Made by a program: the position numbers and the translations under genes
In this document: piece by piece, positions 17,972 through 27,498 of the stretch
Layout: each line of letters begins with the position of its first letter
Numbering within the stretch: position 1 is the first letter of the stretch
Notes under the pieces: generated by a model
Told to the model about the DNA's origin: nothing
Database searches by the model: none
What the model saw: only the letters and a program-made list of their open reading frames with translations
Assembly: GCA_965215545.1 (NCBI GenBank)
Contig: OZ244066.1
Location: 930,001 to 994,000, forward strand
DNA: 64,000 nucleotides
Source of the DNA: MPNP01 sp965215545
Lineage (GTDB): Bacteria; Pseudomonadota; Alphaproteobacteria; Rhodobacterales; Rhodobacteraceae
Reading direction: 5' to 3'

Positions 17972-18778
17972 TCACCGCCCGCACGAGAAATTCAGTCGGA
18001 TGCCACTCTCATCCCGACACACCGGCTCATGGTAGTCTTCCTCGATGAGTCGAAGTTTCTTGCGGATTTCCGAGAGGTGGACATTGAGTTTATGGGAGTT
18101 GTCCCGGCTGTCATCGCCCCAGATCTCGATCATCAGTTCGCCGGCGGAGATCGGCTGGCCCCGACGCTGGTACAGGCAACCGATGATCTTGGACTTCATC
18201 GGATCGAGGGTGTGCTTCATGGCACCCGACCTGCTACGCAGGTTGTACTCGTACTGCTTGCTGTCCGCATAGTAGATCCAGGGACCGAATTTATATCGGG
18301 CGTGGTTCGAGGACTCGCGGACCCGAAGCTCGTAGTTGATGCGATTGAGGAAGGTCTCGTAGTGTTTCACGGGCTTGCGCTGGTAGTGGTTGGCCAGACC
18401 CAGTTTGACGAGATTCTCCTCACCCTTCGGTGCCTGCCTGTACTTGCCGGTCAGGATGATGATCGGGATCCCCGCATCCAGTTTTCGCAACCTGCGACAG
18501 GATTCCTCGGCCAGGTAGCCGGACGGCTCGCCGGGCCGCAATGGCATGTAATCATCGAGGATCACCAGGTCAGGCATGGTCTCCTGCACGGTGTCAAGGG
18601 CCTGTTCAAGGTTGGATGCTGTCTCGATCCGCTCGATCCGATGATCGTCCAGCTCCGGGTTGGCAAGCAGGAGCCCCGCCAGGCTGTCCCGCTGGGAGGC
18701 ATCATCCTCGACAACCAGGACCGTGACGGAAACCAGTTGTTTATCGTGGCCGTTCACCATCTCGCCATCCTGATTCAC
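17972..18778 (-). CDS. OmpR-type response regulator, paralogue of its neighbour
   Basis: The receiver (residues ~18-145) shows VLVVEDDASQRDSL, phospho-acceptor region LVILDDYMPLRPGEPSG and Lys in YQRKPVKHYETF. The winged-helix domain (~165-265) ends NVHLSEIRKKL. Like the downstream gene it carries a long insertion after the phospho-acceptor motif, which suggests the pair arose by duplication and shares a special partner. The DNA targets cannot be read. An alternative ATG exists at 18760. Confidence 0.86.
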   Translation of the reverse strand: MNQDGEMVNGHDKQLVSVTVLVVEDDASQRDSLAGLLLANPELDDHRIERIETASNLEQALDTVQETMPDLVILDDYMPLRPGEPSGYLAEESCRRLRKLDAGIPIIILTGKYRQAPKGEENLVKLGLANHYQRKPVKHYETFLNRINYELRVRESSNHARYKFGPWIYYADSKQYEYNLRSRSGAMKHTLDPMKSKIIGCLYQRRGQPISAGELMIEIWGDDSRDNSHKLNVHLSEIRKKLRLIEEDYHEPVCRDESGIRLNFSCGR

Positions 18779-18925
18779 CAGGGACCATGCTCGGCTTTGC
18801 TCCCGCCGCCGTCAAATTAAATTTTATTGACAGCAACGCAAAAAGTACCGATTCCTGTAGGAAGGATCACTGGGCCCAAAGCAGGGCAGATGGGTCGTGA
18901 CAGACCCGGGGATCAATGGCAATGA

Positions 18926-19783
18926 GTGACATCGGTGACCACTGACATTCAATCGCTGAAGGACATCGCCGACCGGTACGATGTGATCGTCCTGGATCAA
19001 TGGGGCGTTCTCCACGACGGCAGCCGTCCCTATCCCGGGGTAATCGCCGCCCTGAATGGGATCACCGCGGACGGTTACCGCCTTGCCGTTCTGTCCAATT
19101 CGGGCAAGCGCAATGCGCCAAATGTCGCCCGGATGACCGAGATCGGCTTTGCTCCGGACCTGTTCTCGGCGGTCATGACGGCCGGTGAAGCCCTGTGGCA
19201 TGATCTGCAGGAACAGCGGGTGCCCCATCGGCACTTTTATGTCATTGAGGGTCAACCCGGTGATGCATCTGAGTGGGCGTCCGGACTTGATGTTGTCATC
19301 GATGCCGATCTCAATGCGGTCCAGGCTGTCCTCCTGATGGGCGTGCCGGATGATGCCACCCTCGCAGAGTGGCGTCCGGTCTTGACGGAGATCAACACAC
19401 GAGATCTGACTGTCTATTGTTCAAATCCTGACCATGTCGCACCGCGCGGCGGTGGACGGACCGTGCTGTCGCCGGGGACACTCGCCCGGTCCTTTGAGCA
19501 TATGGGTGGGACTGTCGTCTATTATGGCAAGCCCCACCCACAGGTCTTTGGGGCACTCGGGGATGTCCTGCAAGTCCCACCCGAACGCGTGTTGATGGTG
19601 GGCGACAGTCCAGACCATGACATCGCCGGTGCCGATGCGGTTGGCTGGGACTCTCTCCTCGTCTTTGGTGGCCTGTGCAGGGAGATGCTGGACGCTGCTG
19701 ACCGCCACCAGGCATTGGGGGCTCTCTGTGAAAAGCGGGAGGTGCCCCTGCCGACCTACGCGATCGATATGCTACGCTGGTGA
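18926..19783 (+). CDS. HAD-family IIA hydrolase (TIGR01459 type)
   Basis: A 285-residue cytoplasmic phosphatase-like protein. HAD motif I is VIVLDQWGVLHDG, motif II LAVLSNSGKRN, motif III KPHPQVF and motif IV MVGDSPDHDIAGADAVG. The length and motifs match the alphaproteobacterial TIGR01459 group, whose substrate is unknown. The start is a GTG. Its stop overlaps the GTG start of the aldolase gene, so it opens a three-gene sugar operon; it may dephosphorylate an intermediate of that pathway. Confidence 0.87.
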   Translation: MTSVTTDIQSLKDIADRYDVIVLDQWGVLHDGSRPYPGVIAALNGITADGYRLAVLSNSGKRNAPNVARMTEIGFAPDLFSAVMTAGEALWHDLQEQRVPHRHFYVIEGQPGDASEWASGLDVVIDADLNAVQAVLLMGVPDDATLAEWRPVLTEINTRDLTVYCSNPDHVAPRGGGRTVLSPGTLARSFEHMGGTVVYYGKPHPQVFGALGDVLQVPPERVLMVGDSPDHDIAGADAVGWDSLLVFGGLCREMLDAADRHQALGALCEKREVPLPTYAIDMLRW

Positions 19784-20733
19784 CATCGCCCCTCCTCAGT
19801 CCGGCATTCCTCGCTCTCTCGGCCCGGCTTGGCAAAGATCCGCTGCAGGTCCAGGGAGCCGGAGGCAACACCTCCGTCAAGGATGAGGCAGGGATGTGGA
19901 TCAAGGCGTCGGGAACCCATCTGGCCGATGCCCTGTCAGGCAGCATCTTTGTCGAGGTTGCGCTGGCTGACATCCGTCCAGAGCGCGGAGAGACCGCTCC
20001 AGGGGCATCCTCGGCCATGCAGGGAGGCCTGCGGCCCTCGATCGAGACATCCTTCCATGCAATGCTTGGGTGGATCTATGTCATCCACACCCACTCCATC
20101 GCAACGCTGGTCCATGCCATCAGTCCCCAAGGCCGGAGCTGCCTTGCTGCCAAACTTGCCGGGCTCCCGTATGTCGAGGTGCCCTACCGGCAACCCGGTC
20201 CTGATCTGACCCGGGCCATCCTCGAGCGCCGGGAGGCGGGAACACAGATCTTCATTCTGCACAATCATGGCCTGATCTGCTGTGCCGACAGCATTGATGA
20301 AGTCACGACCCTGATCGATGCGGTGGAACGACGGCTGTCCATGCCAGCCCGGACCATGGCCTGGAGCCTGCCGGAACGGCGACCCAGATCTGGCTACGCC
20401 TGGTCGCGACACAGTTGGCTGGCCCAGGATGAAGCAACGACATCCCGCCTTCTGTCCGGAAGCTACTATCCCGACCATGTGGTCTTTCTGGGACCGGCCT
20501 TGCCAATGGACACAAGCCCGGGGACGCCACCGGTTCTGATCGCACCCGGCGAGGGGATCCTCATCCACGACGATGCGACACCCGCTGAGATTGCGATGCT
20601 TGACTGTCTGGCCGATCTCATGGTGCGGCTGCCCCCGGACTGGACCACCGAGTCGCTCGGTGCAGCTGCCGAAGCGGCACTGCTGGACTGGGATGCCGAG
20701 AAATACCGGCAGACAATGGCATCGCGACAATGA
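19780..20733 (+). CDS. Class II aldolase/adducin family protein
   Basis: A 317-residue zinc-dependent aldolase-like protein. The phosphate-binding motif is VQGAGGNTSVKDEAGMWIKASG, the zinc-ligand His pair is in VIHTHSIATLVHA, and a third His is in LHNHGLICC. The family includes fuculose-phosphate and rhamnulose-phosphate aldolases and related enzymes. The extra ~100 C-terminal residues beyond the aldolase core are seen in a larger subgroup. It starts with GTG overlapping the HAD stop and overlaps the kinase gene by 4 nt; together they suggest phosphorylation and then retro-aldol cleavage of a ketose. Confidence 0.88.
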   Translation: MTSPLLSPAFLALSARLGKDPLQVQGAGGNTSVKDEAGMWIKASGTHLADALSGSIFVEVALADIRPERGETAPGASSAMQGGLRPSIETSFHAMLGWIYVIHTHSIATLVHAISPQGRSCLAAKLAGLPYVEVPYRQPGPDLTRAILERREAGTQIFILHNHGLICCADSIDEVTTLIDAVERRLSMPARTMAWSLPERRPRSGYAWSRHSWLAQDEATTSRLLSGSYYPDHVVFLGPALPMDTSPGTPPVLIAPGEGILIHDDATPAEIAMLDCLADLMVRLPPDWTTESLGAAAEAALLDWDAEKYRQTMASRQ

Positions 20734-22061
20734 CACTGGCCCTCGGTGTGGATGTGGGCACATCCGGCATCCGGACGGCCGTGATTGACGAGACCGGTGC
20801 ACCGCTCAGCATGGCCCGCAGGGCCCATGCCCCCCAGGACCGCGACAGGATTGATGCCACACTCTGGTGGGAGCGTGTCCTCGACTGTCTTGCATCGCAT
20901 CTCACGACCCTCCGCAATCAGGGGCTGGACCCCGAGGCGATTGTGGGCATTGCCGTTGATGGGACATCCGGCACAATGGTCCTGACCGATGCCAATCTCC
21001 AGCCTGTGACCCGAGCCCTGATGTACAATTCGCGCGGTTTTGATCAGGAGGCCGCCATCATCGCCCGCAGTGCTCCCGAGCATCATATCACCCGTGGGTC
21101 GGCATCGGCCCTGGCCCGGGCCCTGCGGCTCTGGCATGAGGATTGTGAGGGGCGGGCATCACACCTTCTGCATCAGGCCGATTACATTCTGGCCAAACTG
21201 ACGGGTGTTGGCGGGCAGTCCGATGTCAACAACGCCCTGAAAACCGGCGTTGATCCGGTGACGTGTCAATGGCCGGACTGGTTGGCTGAAACCGGCATTG
21301 CCATGCCTCTCTTCCCCCGGGTCCATGATGCCGGTGCCAGGATTGCGCCTATCCGGCCAGCACTTGCCAAGCGGTTGGGTCTGCCCCGATCCGTCATGGT
21401 GCATGCGGGCACAACCGACAGCGTTGCCGCTTTCCTGGCCTGCACGGATCCCGAACCGGGCATTGCCGTCACATCGCTCGGCACAACCCTGGCCGTCAAG
21501 GCCGTCTCGACCCGACGGGTGGAGCATCCCGATCTTGGCCTCTACTCCCACCGCCTCGGGACGGTCTGGCTCACCGGAGGCGCATCCAATACCGGTGGCG
21601 GTGTCCTCGAATCCTTCTTCACCATCGACGAGATCATGCAGCTGTGTTCCGAAATCGACCCCTCCAGCCCCACGGGTCTTGACTACTACCCCCTGGTCAC
21701 CCCCGGTGAACGGTTCCCGGTCAATGATCCGACATTCCAGCCCCGACTGACACCGAGGCCCCGGAATGATGTCGTCTTCCTGCAGGGAATGATGGAAGGC
21801 ATGGCTACCATCGAAACTCGCTGCTACGCTGTGATTCGGGAGCGTGGAGGCGACAGGCCACAGACGATCTTCACGGCCGGCGGTGGGGCCAGAAACCCTG
21901 TCTGGACGGCAATCCGCGCCCGGGTCCTTGATCTGCCTTTGCACACGGCCCCCCATACGGAAGCGGCAATCGGGACGGCTCGACTGGTGTTCGCCGGTCG
22001 TTCGGGAAAACAACGTGACGGGAGCGGCATTGCGACCCGGGCATTGAAATCTCCCACATGA
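20730..22061 (+). CDS. FGGY-family carbohydrate kinase
   Basis: A 443-residue sugar kinase. The N-terminal phosphate-binding motif is GVDVGTSGIRTAVID; AVDGTSGTMVLTD and the catalytic DSVAAFLAC region follow; the C-terminal ATP-binding signature is IFTAGGGARNPVW. The ribulokinase/xylulokinase-like GTSGTMV pattern suggests a ketose such as a pentulose or heptulose, but the substrate is not determined. It is the last gene of the HAD-aldolase-kinase operon, with an ATGA overlap. Confidence 0.88.
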   Translation: MTLALGVDVGTSGIRTAVIDETGAPLSMARRAHAPQDRDRIDATLWWERVLDCLASHLTTLRNQGLDPEAIVGIAVDGTSGTMVLTDANLQPVTRALMYNSRGFDQEAAIIARSAPEHHITRGSASALARALRLWHEDCEGRASHLLHQADYILAKLTGVGGQSDVNNALKTGVDPVTCQWPDWLAETGIAMPLFPRVHDAGARIAPIRPALAKRLGLPRSVMVHAGTTDSVAAFLACTDPEPGIAVTSLGTTLAVKAVSTRRVEHPDLGLYSHRLGTVWLTGGASNTGGGVLESFFTIDEIMQLCSEIDPSSPTGLDYYPLVTPGERFPVNDPTFQPRLTPRPRNDVVFLQGMMEGMATIETRCYAVIRERGGDRPQTIFTAGGGARNPVWTAIRARVLDLPLHTAPHTEAAIGTARLVFAGRSGKQRDGSGIATRALKSPT

Positions 22062-22197
22062 ATTGTCAGATACAAGGCTGCAGGAGTGCAACGCCCGGTC
22101 TGTAAATGATCAGGGAGGATGACCGTTCCTAGACCCTGAACCGCAGGCCGGGTATGAAGCTCCGGAAACGATGGCAAGCGAATCCGGGATACACACG

Positions 22198-22563
22198 ATG
22201 ACAGATGCAAGGAGCGACAGGGATCAGCGGGTCAATCAGGTCTTCACGTCAGCGAAGTACGGTCTTGGGCAGGTTGTCAAACATCGCTGGAACCCGTTTC
22301 GCGGCGTGATCTTCGACATTGATCCGGAATTTTCCAACACCGAGGAATTCTGGCTTTCGATGCCGGAACAGATCCGGCCAAAGAAGGAGCAGCCCTACTA
22401 TTCACTCTTCGCCGAGAATGATGAGGGTTACTACATCGCCTATGTGTCGGAACAGAATCTCGAACTCGACAAGTCCGGACTGCCAGTCGATCACCCGGAC
22501 ATCGACAGCATTTTCGGGGCCCACGAGAACGGTCAGTACAAGGTCGAATTGAGCTTCAACTGA
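22198..22563 (+). CDS. hspQ: Heat shock protein HspQ
   Basis: A 121-residue member of the HspQ/YccV family, which binds hemimethylated DNA in vitro and modulates Lon protease specificity. Conserved features include AKYGLGQVVKHRWNPFRGVIFD, the W in EEFWLSMP, QPYYSLFAEN and YIAYVSEQNLELD. The ATG at 22198 gives the normal N-terminus; an in-frame upstream ATG at 22171 would add nine residues without family similarity. Confidence 0.92.
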   Translation: MTDARSDRDQRVNQVFTSAKYGLGQVVKHRWNPFRGVIFDIDPEFSNTEEFWLSMPEQIRPKKEQPYYSLFAENDEGYYIAYVSEQNLELDKSGLPVDHPDIDSIFGAHENGQYKVELSFN

Positions 22564-22956
22564 CCGCCTGTCCCCATGGCATCTGCCATGGGACTCCCGC
22601 GCGATTGACCGGCACCATGATCGTGGTGTCCTGTGGTCATGCAGGATTCATGGCCGGGAGAGGCACAGCATTCGGAGGACATGAGCCTGCCACGCCCCCG
22701 GGGACGGGGAGCGGCGATCCGGGTGAGAGGTCCGCAACGATCAGGATGCGAGTCCGGGGTCAGGGCGATGGGACGTCGCTCACCATCATGACGCTGCTGG
22801 ACTTGACCTGCATCGCCCGCACCGGCACCAGGAGATGCATGACCGATCCCTGTTTTCAGACACGATCGAGGCGTGGCGATCCGGGCCGGTGATCCGCAAC
22901 CTCCTGCGCCCGCTCGAAGCTGGTCCTCCCACCACCCCGCTGCCAGCCGGATTGCC
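22564..22956. other. 0.39 kb intergenic stretch
   Basis: No gene or RNA is recognised between hspQ and the convergent recombinase gene. I could not identify an attachment site. Confidence 0.35.
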
Positions 22957-23982
22957 TCATCTCTCCGTATCGCTTTGGACAAAGGGCACATGAACAAGTT
23001 GGGCAGCCCGGTGCTTGGCCACTTCCGGTCGCCGGTCATACCGGGCCGTTGTCGCCGGGTTGGCATGCCCCGCCAGCGCCTGGACCATGGCGAGATCCGC
23101 GCCCGCCTCGAGAGCCGTGGAGACAAAAGTTCGGCGCAGATCATGGGGTGAGCAGGATCCGATACCGGCCTGGCCAGCCCGGCGCCGGAGCCGCATCATG
23201 AGCGCCTGGGCCGTCATGGGGCGGCCCACCCGGATCGTGCCGCCCTTGGTCACGGGTGCAAGGATCGGGCCAGCCGCATCCCCGCGGATGGCGAGCCAGG
23301 CGTCGAGGGCGGCTTGACCCCCCGCAGGTGCATAGACAGTGCGCTGTTTGTTGCCCTTGCCGAGGATCCGCAACTGGCCACTCGCAGAGTCATAATCCGT
23401 GCAGGTCACGGTCACGGTTTCGGATCGGCGCAAGCCACAGCCGAACATCAGGGCAAAGCCGGCGGCATCCCGGGCCCCGGCCGATGTCCCATCGGCACAG
23501 GTTGCAAAGAGCGATCGCAACTCGCCTTCCTCAAGGGCGCGACCGGCGGGCAGACGCTGACCCTTGACGCTGGGAACCGCCACTGCACGGTGATAGTCCT
23601 CTCCGGGAATCAACTCCAGAAGCCAGGCCTTGCGCAACACCCCACGGACAGCAGCGAGGTACTTGTTGGCCGTCGCCGGGGCAAGGGCGTCCTGCCAGCG
23701 GGCCCGCAGCAGGGCGACATGCTGGAAGCGCAAGGCCGCCCACGGGCAAGTCTCCAGATCATGGCCCAGGGTGCGGGCCGTGGTCGCCAGGGTCGAGTGC
23801 ATGGTGGCCCGGCCCGGCCCTTCAGCGAGACTGGCGAGATAGACCAGCGCCGGGTTGCGATCCGGGGGCAGCACGGCCGCCGGAGCCAGGGTCGGGAGGT
23901 CCGTGGCGGGGGCCGGAGATCGGCGCGAGGGTGTCAGGCATCCAGAGGGTCCTTTTCTGCATGTTGGAAGCGCAATTCTCAT
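22957..23982 (-). CDS. Tyrosine recombinase/integrase
   Basis: A 341-residue site-specific recombinase. The N-terminal SAM-like DNA-binding domain spans about residues 35-140. The catalytic domain has Arg in FGCGLRRSE, Lys in LGKGNKQRTVY, the HxxR pair in SPHDLRRTF, His in LAGHANPATT and the tyrosine in ARYDRR. The start chosen is the ATG at 23982; a longer open frame to 24156 has no similarity. It could be a chromosomally encoded phage-type integrase or an integron-independent recombinase. It diverges from the AAA-ATPase/nuclease gene. Confidence 0.9.
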   Translation of the reverse strand: MRIALPTCRKGPSGCLTPSRRSPAPATDLPTLAPAAVLPPDRNPALVYLASLAEGPGRATMHSTLATTARTLGHDLETCPWAALRFQHVALLRARWQDALAPATANKYLAAVRGVLRKAWLLELIPGEDYHRAVAVPSVKGQRLPAGRALEEGELRSLFATCADGTSAGARDAAGFALMFGCGLRRSETVTVTCTDYDSASGQLRILGKGNKQRTVYAPAGGQAALDAWLAIRGDAAGPILAPVTKGGTIRVGRPMTAQALMMRLRRRAGQAGIGSCSPHDLRRTFVSTALEAGADLAMVQALAGHANPATTARYDRRPEVAKHRAAQLVHVPFVQSDTER

Positions 23983-24127
23983 AATAAAGACGGCGAATCT
24001 GTCCAGCGGGTTCTGGTAGCCTGTGAGACCTGGGTACGATCCGCGAGACCCCTCTGCCGCCCGCTGGCGTTTTGTGGTACAGTCTCCTCGGGACACGGAA
24101 GGGCAACACCCAGCCAGGAAGGACAGC

Positions 24128-25696
24128 ATGACCCGCCAGCGCCTGCCCATCGGCATCCAGGACTTTGCCCGATTGCGGGAAACCGACAGCTACTATGTCG
24201 ACAAGACCCCGCTGATCCAAGAGCTGATCGAGCGGGGTGATCACTACTTCCTCTCCCGGCCCCGCCGGTTCGGCAAGAGCCTGCTCCTCGACACAATCAA
24301 GGCCCTCTTTGCGGGCCAGGAGACCCTGTTCCAGGGGCTGGCCATCCACCCACACTGGGACTGGTCCGTGACCCATCCCGTGGTACGCCTGAGCTTTGGC
24401 GGGAAGTATGATGGGCCAGACGCGATCGAAGGGGATATCATCGAACAGCTGGAGAGTGCTGAACGGACCTACGGGCTTGCCCCCGCCCCGACCTCCGATA
24501 CCGGCCCCCGCCGCCTGCGCAATCTCCTGGATCGTCTGCATCACCAGACCGACCAGCGCGTGGTGGTCCTCGTGGACGAATACGACAAACCCATCCTGGA
24601 TACCCTCGGGGATCCGGCCCTGGCCCGCGCCAACCGCGACTATCTGCGCGGCGTCTACGGCATCATCAAGGACAGTGCCGAGCACGTCCGCTTCGTCTTT
24701 GTCACCGGCATCAGCATGTTTTCCAAGGTCAGCCTGTTCTCGGGTCTCAACAACCTCGAGGACATCAGCCTCGATCCCCGCTTTGCCACCCTCTGCGGCT
24801 ACACCGATGCCGATCTCGACACCGTCTTTGCCCCGGAACTTGCGGGTCTGGACCGCGAGGCCATCCGCACCTGGTACAATGGCTACAGCTGGCGCGGCAA
24901 CGCGCGGCTCTACAATCCCTTCGATGTGCTGTTACTCCTGCGCAATCGCGAGTTCCGTCCCTACTGGTTCGAGACCGGCTCGCCGACCTTCCTGTTCGAG
25001 ACTCTCAAGGCACGATCGGTCAGTCTGGCCGCGCTGGAAGGCCGGCATGCCGACCGGTCCCTGGTGTCCAAGTTCGATGTCGATGACATCGGCATCGAGG
25101 CATTGCTGTTCCAGACGGGGTATCTGACCATCACCGACGAGAGACAGGAGGGCTTCGACACGCTCTACCGGCTCGACTATCCCAATCAGGAGGTCCAGCT
25201 CAGTCTCAACCGGGGCTTGGTTGCGCATCTCGATACACGGAGCCGAGTACCCCTGGAGGAGGGGCAGACCCTGCGGGACCAGCTCGCGGCCAACGACTTT
25301 GCTGGCTTCGCAGCGACCCTCAAGGGATGGCTGGCCAGCATCCCCTACCAGTGGCACGCCACAGGCGATCTCGCGCGCTACGAGGCCTGGTATGCCAGTC
25401 TCCTGCACATGGCCTTCCGTTCCATCGGGGTGGACGTGCGCTCCGAGGCCGCCACCAGCCATGGCCGCGCCGACCTGGTGGTCCAGCTCGCGGATCAGGT
25501 CTTCATCCTCGAATTCAAGATGGCGGCCGGCCCCGATGCTGCCGAGGCAGCCCTGGAGACTGCCTTCACCCAGATGCGGGCCCGGGGCTATGCCGACACC
25601 TACAGTGGGCAGCCTGTCCACCTCATTGCCATTGCCTGTGGACGGGAGGCACGGAACCTCTTGGAGGTTCGGGCGGAAGCGGTCGGAAGCCCGTGA
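24128..25696 (+). CDS. AAA-ATPase-like / PD-(D/E)XK nuclease-like protein
   Basis: A 522-residue protein of the AAA-ATPase_like plus PDDEXK_9 architecture. The N-terminus has LPIGIQDFARLRE and YYVDKTPLI; a P-loop-like RRFGKSLLLDTI is at residue ~52, and Walker B-like VVVLVDEYDKPILD near 155. The C-terminal ~120 residues carry a nuclease-like core: GRADLVVQ and VFILEFKM. This family is abundant and variable in Bacteroidetes and proteobacteria and behaves like a mobile or selfish gene; its function is not known. Start 24128 is chosen for the conserved N-terminus. Confidence 0.87.
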   Translation: MTRQRLPIGIQDFARLRETDSYYVDKTPLIQELIERGDHYFLSRPRRFGKSLLLDTIKALFAGQETLFQGLAIHPHWDWSVTHPVVRLSFGGKYDGPDAIEGDIIEQLESAERTYGLAPAPTSDTGPRRLRNLLDRLHHQTDQRVVVLVDEYDKPILDTLGDPALARANRDYLRGVYGIIKDSAEHVRFVFVTGISMFSKVSLFSGLNNLEDISLDPRFATLCGYTDADLDTVFAPELAGLDREAIRTWYNGYSWRGNARLYNPFDVLLLLRNREFRPYWFETGSPTFLFETLKARSVSLAALEGRHADRSLVSKFDVDDIGIEALLFQTGYLTITDERQEGFDTLYRLDYPNQEVQLSLNRGLVAHLDTRSRVPLEEGQTLRDQLAANDFAGFAATLKGWLASIPYQWHATGDLARYEAWYASLLHMAFRSIGVDVRSEAATSHGRADLVVQLADQVFILEFKMAAGPDAAEAALETAFTQMRARGYADTYSGQPVHLIAIACGREARNLLEVRAEAVGSP

Positions 25697-27496
25697 TGGG
25701 GTGGCGGAGCCGGGCCACTTGGCCTTGGATCCCCAGCCTCGCAAGGGGGCAAGGCATCATGCGGATTCGGCTCAAGGGATATATTCAGGTTCATAGACCC
25801 CCACCTCCCTCGACGTTTTGAAGTCCACCCGCATCCAAGAAATTCCTGTATTCCCCACCCCTCCGCGACATTCGACCTCCCTGCCCTATCGAGTGTTGAA
25901 TGCATCCGGCCCGGGCGACGCCGGTGCACAAGGTGCCTGTACCGGCTCTGATGTTCCCGCAGCATGCCCGTCCCGCGTGCGGAGCTGGACACGATATTCC
26001 ATCAGGAGTTCACTGCCGCACACCCGGATCGCAACAGATGCAGATGGACAATGGCCTTGCGACGAAACAAGCCAGACCGCCAGCCATTCTGGGGGTGCTG
26101 TGATTTTCCACATGATTTGCGGGAGCATCCAGATATGTCGCCTGGACACTTCCGAACACAATGGTGAAAGTCCGCAAAGCGGAACACCGAATATCGGTAT
26201 TCTTTCCTGTCAGATAAGGCACCGTCCACACCAAGGGGTCGACCGGCACGGATGGGCACTGCCCTCATGCACCCGCTCTTCGCCTCCCTCCGCCCACGCC
26301 GCGACTCCCAGCGCTCAGCAAGCACCGGGTGGAGCAACGGGCCGAGCCTCGGTTCAGAGCCACCGGCCTGTGCACGCGCCATCAACATCGTTCCGGCTCG
26401 TCCAGAGTCATGCAGGTCCCTGTCAGACCCAAGGATCCCCAGACTGTCTCGTACGGCGCTGTCTGACAACCAGTCAGCGCGAGGATTGCCACAACGGCAA
26501 GGACACAACGGTATGATCGGTCCGCCCCGACCGCCTTCGGCCGTTCGCAGGCCTTCCGCAGATCCCGGAGTTCAGAGCTGTTCCACAACTCCTTGAGGAC
26601 GTCTTCGTCCATGACACCAAACGCGGTGCGGGCGAGAGGCATGAGGTCTCCTTGCCAAGTTGCCGTGCCACAAGGGTAGCAGACGGTCAGGCGGTGTGCA
26701 AAAGTGGCCTGACCACCACCCCGCACGCAGGCTTCGATTTTGCATCGTCAGATCCAATATGGCCCAAGAACGGTCATCGGGCCTGTCATTCTGGAGCAAC
26801 CAAAAGAATGTGCACCCTCCTGTTGGTCCCTGAAGGATCAAGGGCATGTGGGCGGCAGCGGACCCATTCGTGCAAGACATGATACGTCCGATGTCCCGCC
26901 GTGCCACTGAGGGCCGGTGGGACCAATAAGACAGTCTGATGGCCCCTTCTTCTGCCTCTTGGCCAGATCCGCAATCAGACCGTCCGGGGAGTTTCCAGAT
27001 CTGTGCCTGGCGGGTCCTTGTCAAGACAGGTGCAAGCATGATCGCAAGGACAGAGTGGGTCTGGATAAATGAGTCGGTTACGAAGCCAAAAACATGAGGC
27101 TGACGCCGACAATGGCGATCATGGCGAAGATCAGGTGTGTCTCGTGCTTGGCAGCATACAGCGCAGTGCCAAATCCGCCCGCAAACGATCAAGGGTGCCC
27201 TCCTGTTTTGCTTATCCTCTCCACACGTTGCTCCAGAACAGCGACCTTCCCGGTCCGATCATGAATGTCAGGGCCGTGATCCACCCCCACAAGATAGTGC
27301 ATGGCCCGCCGGTCAGTCGACGGACTGGCGGCATGTCTCCGGTCACAATCTGTCCTTTCTCGGCTTGCAAGCCATCGGTCATTCCCCACACAACTAAACT
27401 CATCCATCCGCCAGACCAGTCCGCTCCCACACATCCACCACTCATACACAGCCAGCGGCCTTTGTCCTGTCTTCCCGGCCCCACCAATAACCAGAT
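25697..27496. other. 1.8 kb of decayed or non-coding DNA
   Basis: No intact gene is recognised. Besides the radical-SAM-like fragment listed separately, minus-strand pieces around 27078-27310 read as membrane-like segments in different frames (for example ITALTFMIGPGRSLFW, and THLIFAMIAIVGVSLMFLAS ending at a stop), consistent with a frameshifted small membrane protein gene. The stretch ends abruptly at the inverted-repeat boundary at 27497. Confidence 0.4.
26530..26690 (-). pseudogene. Possible radical SAM/SPASM C-terminal fragment
   Basis: The translated fragment CYPCGTATWQGDLMPLAR followed by FGVMDEDVLKELWNSSELRDLRKA matches the pattern seen at the C-termini of radical SAM/SPASM proteins, where a Cys motif precedes an xxLxxLWNSxExxxLR segment. 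The upstream radical SAM core is missing and the frame then runs into an unrelated lipoprotein-like stretch (LALTGC). I regard it as a gene remnant. Confidence 0.4.
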
Positions 27497-27498
27497 GA

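Noticed and set aside
22021..22197. Stretch between the FGGY kinase and hspQ as a regulatory RNA
   Set aside because: No clear conserved fold or known motif could be seen by eye.
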